A stretch of DNA of 45,202 nt, from the NCBI GenBank assembly GCA_020073615.1, contig JAIQEX010000043.1, positions 1 to 45,202 of the forward strand. Reading direction: 5' to 3'. This DNA is from Terriglobia bacterium. GTDB taxonomy: Bacteria > Acidobacteriota > Terriglobia > Bryobacterales > Bryobacteraceae. The notes under the pieces are model-generated. The model ran no database searches. It was not told where the DNA came from and saw only the letters and a list, made by a program, of their open reading frames with translations. Position 1 is the first letter of the stretch; each line of letters starts with the position of its first letter. The position numbers were made by a program, and so were the translations under genes. Shown piece by piece: positions 42,791-45,202 of the stretch.

Positions 42791-43942
42791 CTACCCCAGA
42801 TACCGTTGCAGATCGTCCATGCGGAAGCAGTGCGCGAACGCCGTCTCGCGCGTGATGTGGCCCGCCCGCACCAGCTCCGCCAGAGACTGCTCCATGGTCA
42901 TCATGCCGTCCGCGCGGCCCACCGAAATCTGCGAGCGGAGCTGGTGGTCCTCGCCCTTGCGTACCAGCGCGCGCACCGCATCGGTGGCCACCATGATTTC
43001 CGTCGCCGGCCAGCGCATGACGCCATCGGCGCCCGGCACCAGTTGCTGCGCGATCACCGCCGCCAGCGCGAGGGAAAGCTGCTGCCGGATCTGCGGCTGG
43101 TTGCCCGCGGGGAAGGAATCGAGGATGCGCGAGACCGCCTGGATGGCGTCGTTGGTGTGCAAGGTCGAGAGCACCAGGTGGCCGGTCTCCGCGGCCGAAA
43201 GCGCCGTGGCCATGGTCTCGGCATCGCGCATTTCGCCCACCAGGATCACGTCCGGGGTCTGCCGCATGATGCTGCGCAAGGTCACCGCGAAATCGGGGGT
43301 GTCGCGCCCCACTTCGATCTGTTCGATGATGGCGCTGCGGTTGGCGTGCTGGTATTCCACCGGGTCCTCTATGGTCACCACGTGCGCCGCGCGCCGCGTG
43401 TTGACGATGTCGATGAGCGCCGCCAGCGTGGACGTCTTGCCGCAGCCGGTGGGGCCCGTCACCAGCACCAGCCCCTGCCTGCGCTCCGCCAGTTTCCCCA
43501 GCGACGGCGGCAGGTGCAGCGATTCGAGCGACGGGATGCGCGCCGGCAGCAGCCGGATGGAGGCCGCCAGCGTCCCCCGCTGATGGTGGATGTTCACGCG
43601 GAAGCGCCCGATGCCCTCGCGCACAAAACTGAGGTCCACCGATTTCTTCCTGTGCAGCTCCTCCGCCTGCTCCGGCTCCAGCAGCGGCAGCATCAGGCTG
43701 CGCACGTCCTCCGGCTCCAGCGGAGCGCCCGCGGCCGCCGCCAGGTTCCCGGTGATGCGCAGCATGGCCGGCGCGCCCGCAATCAGGATGATGTCGGACG
43801 CGTCGCGGCTCTGCGCGTGGTGCAGCAACTGGTCGAGCGAGGCCGTCGCTTGCGGCCCTCGCGCCGCGGCCGTCTTCTGGCTCGGCGCCGCGCGGTTCAG
43901 CTCCGCCACGATCTTCGACAGCTCGTTATCGTACTCGCCCAT
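42791..43942 (-). CDS. pilT: Type IV pilus retraction ATPase PilT
   Basis: PilT powers pilus retraction (twitching) at the inner membrane. The 383-aa protein has the N-terminal PAS-like region, Walker A GPTGCGKTS, the Asp box (VVTIEDPVEYQH), Walker B/His box (LRSIMRQTPDVILVGEMRDAETM and GHLVLSTLHTNDA) and the PilT C-terminal region around DHQLRSQISVG and MEQSLAELVRAGHI. It carries ~35 extra N-terminal residues (Lys/Ala/Arg-rich) before the usual start. No other pil genes are near. Confidence 0.93.
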   Translation of the reverse strand: MGEYDNELSKIVAELNRAAPSQKTAAARGPQATASLDQLLHHAQSRDASDIILIAGAPAMLRITGNLAAAAGAPLEPEDVRSLMLPLLEPEQAEELHRKKSVDLSFVREGIGRFRVNIHHQRGTLAASIRLLPARIPSLESLHLPPSLGKLAERRQGLVLVTGPTGCGKTSTLAALIDIVNTRRAAHVVTIEDPVEYQHANRSAIIEQIEVGRDTPDFAVTLRSIMRQTPDVILVGEMRDAETMATALSAAETGHLVLSTLHTNDAIQAVSRILDSFPAGNQPQIRQQLSLALAAVIAQQLVPGADGVMRWPATEIMVATDAVRALVRKGEDHQLRSQISVGRADGMMTMEQSLAELVRAGHITRETAFAHCFRMDDLQRYLG

Positions 43943-43998
43943 CGTTCGCGCGCCCGCCCCCGGCCTCCTCCTCGCCTCAGTATACCGGTCCGGGGTGG

Positions 43999-44016
43999 GT
44001 ATAACTCGGGTTATAC
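43999..44016. promoter_or_regulatory. Dyad operator upstream of the toxin-antitoxin pair
   Basis: GTATAAC (43999-44005) and GTTATAC (44010-44016) form a perfect 7-bp inverted repeat around TCGG. TATACT (44012-44017) could be the -10 box, which would put transcription start at or next to the ATG at 44024, i.e. a leaderless mRNA. RHH antitoxins typically repress through such a dyad. Confidence 0.6.
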
Positions 44017-44023
44017 TTTGAGC

Positions 44024-44260
44024 ATGAAGACCGCCGTCTCGGTACCCGACGACCTTTTCCGCATGGCCGAAGCCGCTGCCCGCCGCCTAAGAGTTTCGAG
44101 AAGTCAATTGTACGCTACCGCGATTTCGGAGTTCCTGAACCGGCATCAGAGCAGTGCCGTCACCCAACGCCTGAATGAAGTGTATTCCCGCCGGCCCGCG
44201 AAGGTGGATACCGCATTGCACCGTGCCCAACTGAAATCCCTCGAAAAGGACTCCTGGTAG
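44024..44260 (+). CDS. Ribbon-helix-helix antitoxin
   Basis: The 78-aa protein starts MKTAVSVPDDLFRMAEAAARRLRVSRSQLYATAISEFL, a CopG/Arc-type ribbon-helix-helix DNA-binding domain. The C-terminal half (about residues 45-78) is the likely toxin-neutralising segment. It lies 2 bp before a MazF-family toxin, so it is the antitoxin. No Shine-Dalgarno is visible at the ATG, consistent with leaderless translation. Confidence 0.85.
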   Translation: MKTAVSVPDDLFRMAEAAARRLRVSRSQLYATAISEFLNRHQSSAVTQRLNEVYSRRPAKVDTALHRAQLKSLEKDSW

Positions 44261-44262
44261 AA

Positions 44263-44610
44263 ATGGACGAGATTCAACGGGGAGAGATCTGGTGGGCCGA
44301 CCTCCCCGAACCTCGCCGCTCCGAGCCTGGATATCGGCGGCCGGTGCTGGTGGTCCAGGCAGACTCCTTCAACCGCAGCCGCATTCAAACTGTAATGGTG
44401 GCTGTGATCACCAGTAACCTGGAACTTGCCGATGCCCCAGGGAATGTCCTGGTGCCGGCGCGTTCGGCGGGCCTCCCGCGCGACTCCGTCGTCAATGTCT
44501 CCCAACTTCTGACCCTCGACCGCAGTTTCCTTACCGAGCACGCGGGCACGCTTCCGCCGCGCCTGCAAGGCTCCGTCGATGAAGGACTGCGCACTGTTCT
44601 GCAACTCTAG
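44263..44610 (+). CDS. MazF/PemK-family endoribonuclease toxin
   Basis: MazF-type toxins cleave mRNA at specific sequences and stop growth until neutralised. The 115-aa product has the family motif RGEIWWADLPEPRRSEPGYRRPVLVVQ, the VAVITSNLELA strand and the VVNVSQLLTLDRS helix. It begins 2 bp after the antitoxin stop with AAGGA upstream. All the expected catalytic-region residues (Arg in GYRRPVLV, Thr-Ser in VITS) are present, so it is probably active. Confidence 0.9.
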   Translation: MDEIQRGEIWWADLPEPRRSEPGYRRPVLVVQADSFNRSRIQTVMVAVITSNLELADAPGNVLVPARSAGLPRDSVVNVSQLLTLDRSFLTEHAGTLPPRLQGSVDEGLRTVLQL

Positions 44611-44735
44611 CCCAGCGAGGCTTTCCTACCAGGCGTTCAGGCGGCCGTTGTCCGCGATGGCGACTCGCGGCGAAGTACCTCAGACCTTATAGATGCCCAC
44701 ATCCGGCGACCGGCTAGGCCTCACCACGCTTGGAT
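44611..44735. other. Intergenic stretch without features
   Basis: Nothing recognisable between the MazF-type toxin stop and the small zinc-ribbon ORF; no T-run hairpin was found. Confidence 0.4.
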
Positions 44736-45059
44736 TCAGCGCCAACGGACCTTGGAGTCAGGCGGAATTGTCGCACCGCATTCGCCACACACCCATTCGC
44801 CGCAGAGAAGACAAACGTGGACATGAACATCGACGTGTTTGCAGTTGGGGCACATCCGTGATTCCGGGAGGTGAAGAATCTGGAAATCGGTCGCATAGTC
44901 CGGGAGTCCCGGCCATAACTTAGCGCGTCGTTCCTCGGCGTAGTCGATCAGAGCTGACGTGAGTCTCTGGATTCCGAGTTCCGGGTTCGAAATGCTAGCC
45001 AAAAATATTTGCAATTTTGACTGCCCGAACCATACGCATCCCAGGGCAAGTCGCGACAT
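44736..45059 (-). CDS. Hypothetical zinc-ribbon protein
   Basis: The 107-aa frame from ATG 45059 ends in a zinc-ribbon-like cluster: CPNC, then about ten residues, then CLLC, GEWVCGEC. The N-terminal half is helical, with no known motif. A TTG at 45077 would add 6 residues but would lie inside the strong hairpin upstream. Base composition here is lower in GC than elsewhere in the window, which may mean transfer. I do not recognise the family; whether it is expressed is uncertain. Confidence 0.4.
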   Translation of the reverse strand: MSRLALGCVWFGQSKLQIFLASISNPELGIQRLTSALIDYAEERRAKLWPGLPDYATDFQILHLPESRMCPNCKHVDVHVHVCLLCGEWVCGECGATIPPDSKVRWR

Positions 45060-45073
45060 TTCGTTGCTGTAGC

Positions 45074-45110
45074 CCAAAGGGAACGAAACCTGCGGTTTCT
45101 TTCCCTTTGG
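45074..45110. repeat. Long hairpin upstream of the zinc-ribbon ORF
   Basis: CCAAAGGGAA (45074-45083) pairs with TTCCCTTTGG (45101-45110), and GAAACC with GGTTTC inside it, giving a 16-bp stem with one mismatch and a TGC loop. It lies 15 bp before the ATG at 45059 on the minus strand. It could be a terminator of an upstream gene, a regulatory leader or a small mobile repeat. Confidence 0.7.
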
Positions 45111-45202
45111 AATCCCTTTCTTCCCTTGGCCGCCTCTCTCTCCGAAGCCACATTTGACTCCACCGGATACTTCGCCGATGATTTTGTTGCTGACACAAAA
45201 TC

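Noticed and set aside
1-45202. CRISPR arrays, prophage or intact insertion sequences
   Set aside because: No regularly spaced repeats, no cas or phage structural genes, no complete transposase with terminal repeats.

Overview
This 45.2-kb window is high-GC, densely packed chromosomal DNA. It most resembles an Acidobacteriota genome of the Bryobacterales / Candidatus Solibacter type. That is an inference from gene content: secreted TPR/FG-GAP/ASPIC-UnbV (CRTAC1) proteins with a multihaem cytochrome, a small NRRNSQKS-type family gene that I recall as multi-copy in this phylum, G-rich intergenic repeats, and storage-lipid, flagellar and type IV pilus genes. No rRNA, CRISPR array, intact insertion sequence or prophage is visible.

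Layout. 1-285: no gene, but stacked hairpins; then tRNA-Thr(CGU) at 286-361. 340-7812: a storage-lipid locus with a UbiB/ABC1 kinase-like gene and phaR on the minus strand, divergent from a repeat-built phasin-like granule protein, a wax-ester synthase/DGAT, leuA and a lipase-like hydrolase. A 21-bp dyad sits over the predicted phasin transcription start. 7836-11962: a receiver-only response regulator, an aldehyde dehydrogenase, an SDR and an OmpA-type wall-binding protein. 12345-20887: four overlapping plus-strand genes (TPR/FG-GAP/ASPIC protein, membrane pentahaem cytochrome with TPRs, CRTAC1 protein, amidase), which look like an exported redox system of unknown substrate. 20891-26143: a DinB-fold protein, a PYROXD2-like oxidoreductase and glycogen branching enzyme (minus), then an adenosine-deaminase-family gene (plus).

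26157-27000 is a graveyard of minus-strand fragments (antitoxin/YoeB-like toxin, primase-like, transposase). 27072-28553 holds a YgiB-like lipoprotein and a YgiC-like ATP-grasp ligase. 28556-33345 is flagellar: flgM, a flgN-like gene, flgK and flgL on the minus strand, divergent from a sigma-54 activator that has a near-consensus sigma-28 promoter. 34011-38319 is a complete glycine cleavage operon (gcvT, gcvH, gcvPA, gcvPB), bracketed by an inverted pair of G-quadruplex-like repeats.

The right end holds a membrane glycosyltransferase, yggX, an ATP-grasp protein divergent from tdh, pilT, a RHH/MazF toxin-antitoxin pair with a dyad operator, and a small zinc-ribbon ORF. Tdh and the glycine cleavage system together suggest threonine-to-one-carbon catabolism, although kbl is not in the window. 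Several gene starts are set by GTG or TTG codons with good Shine-Dalgarno sequences rather than by the longest open frame.
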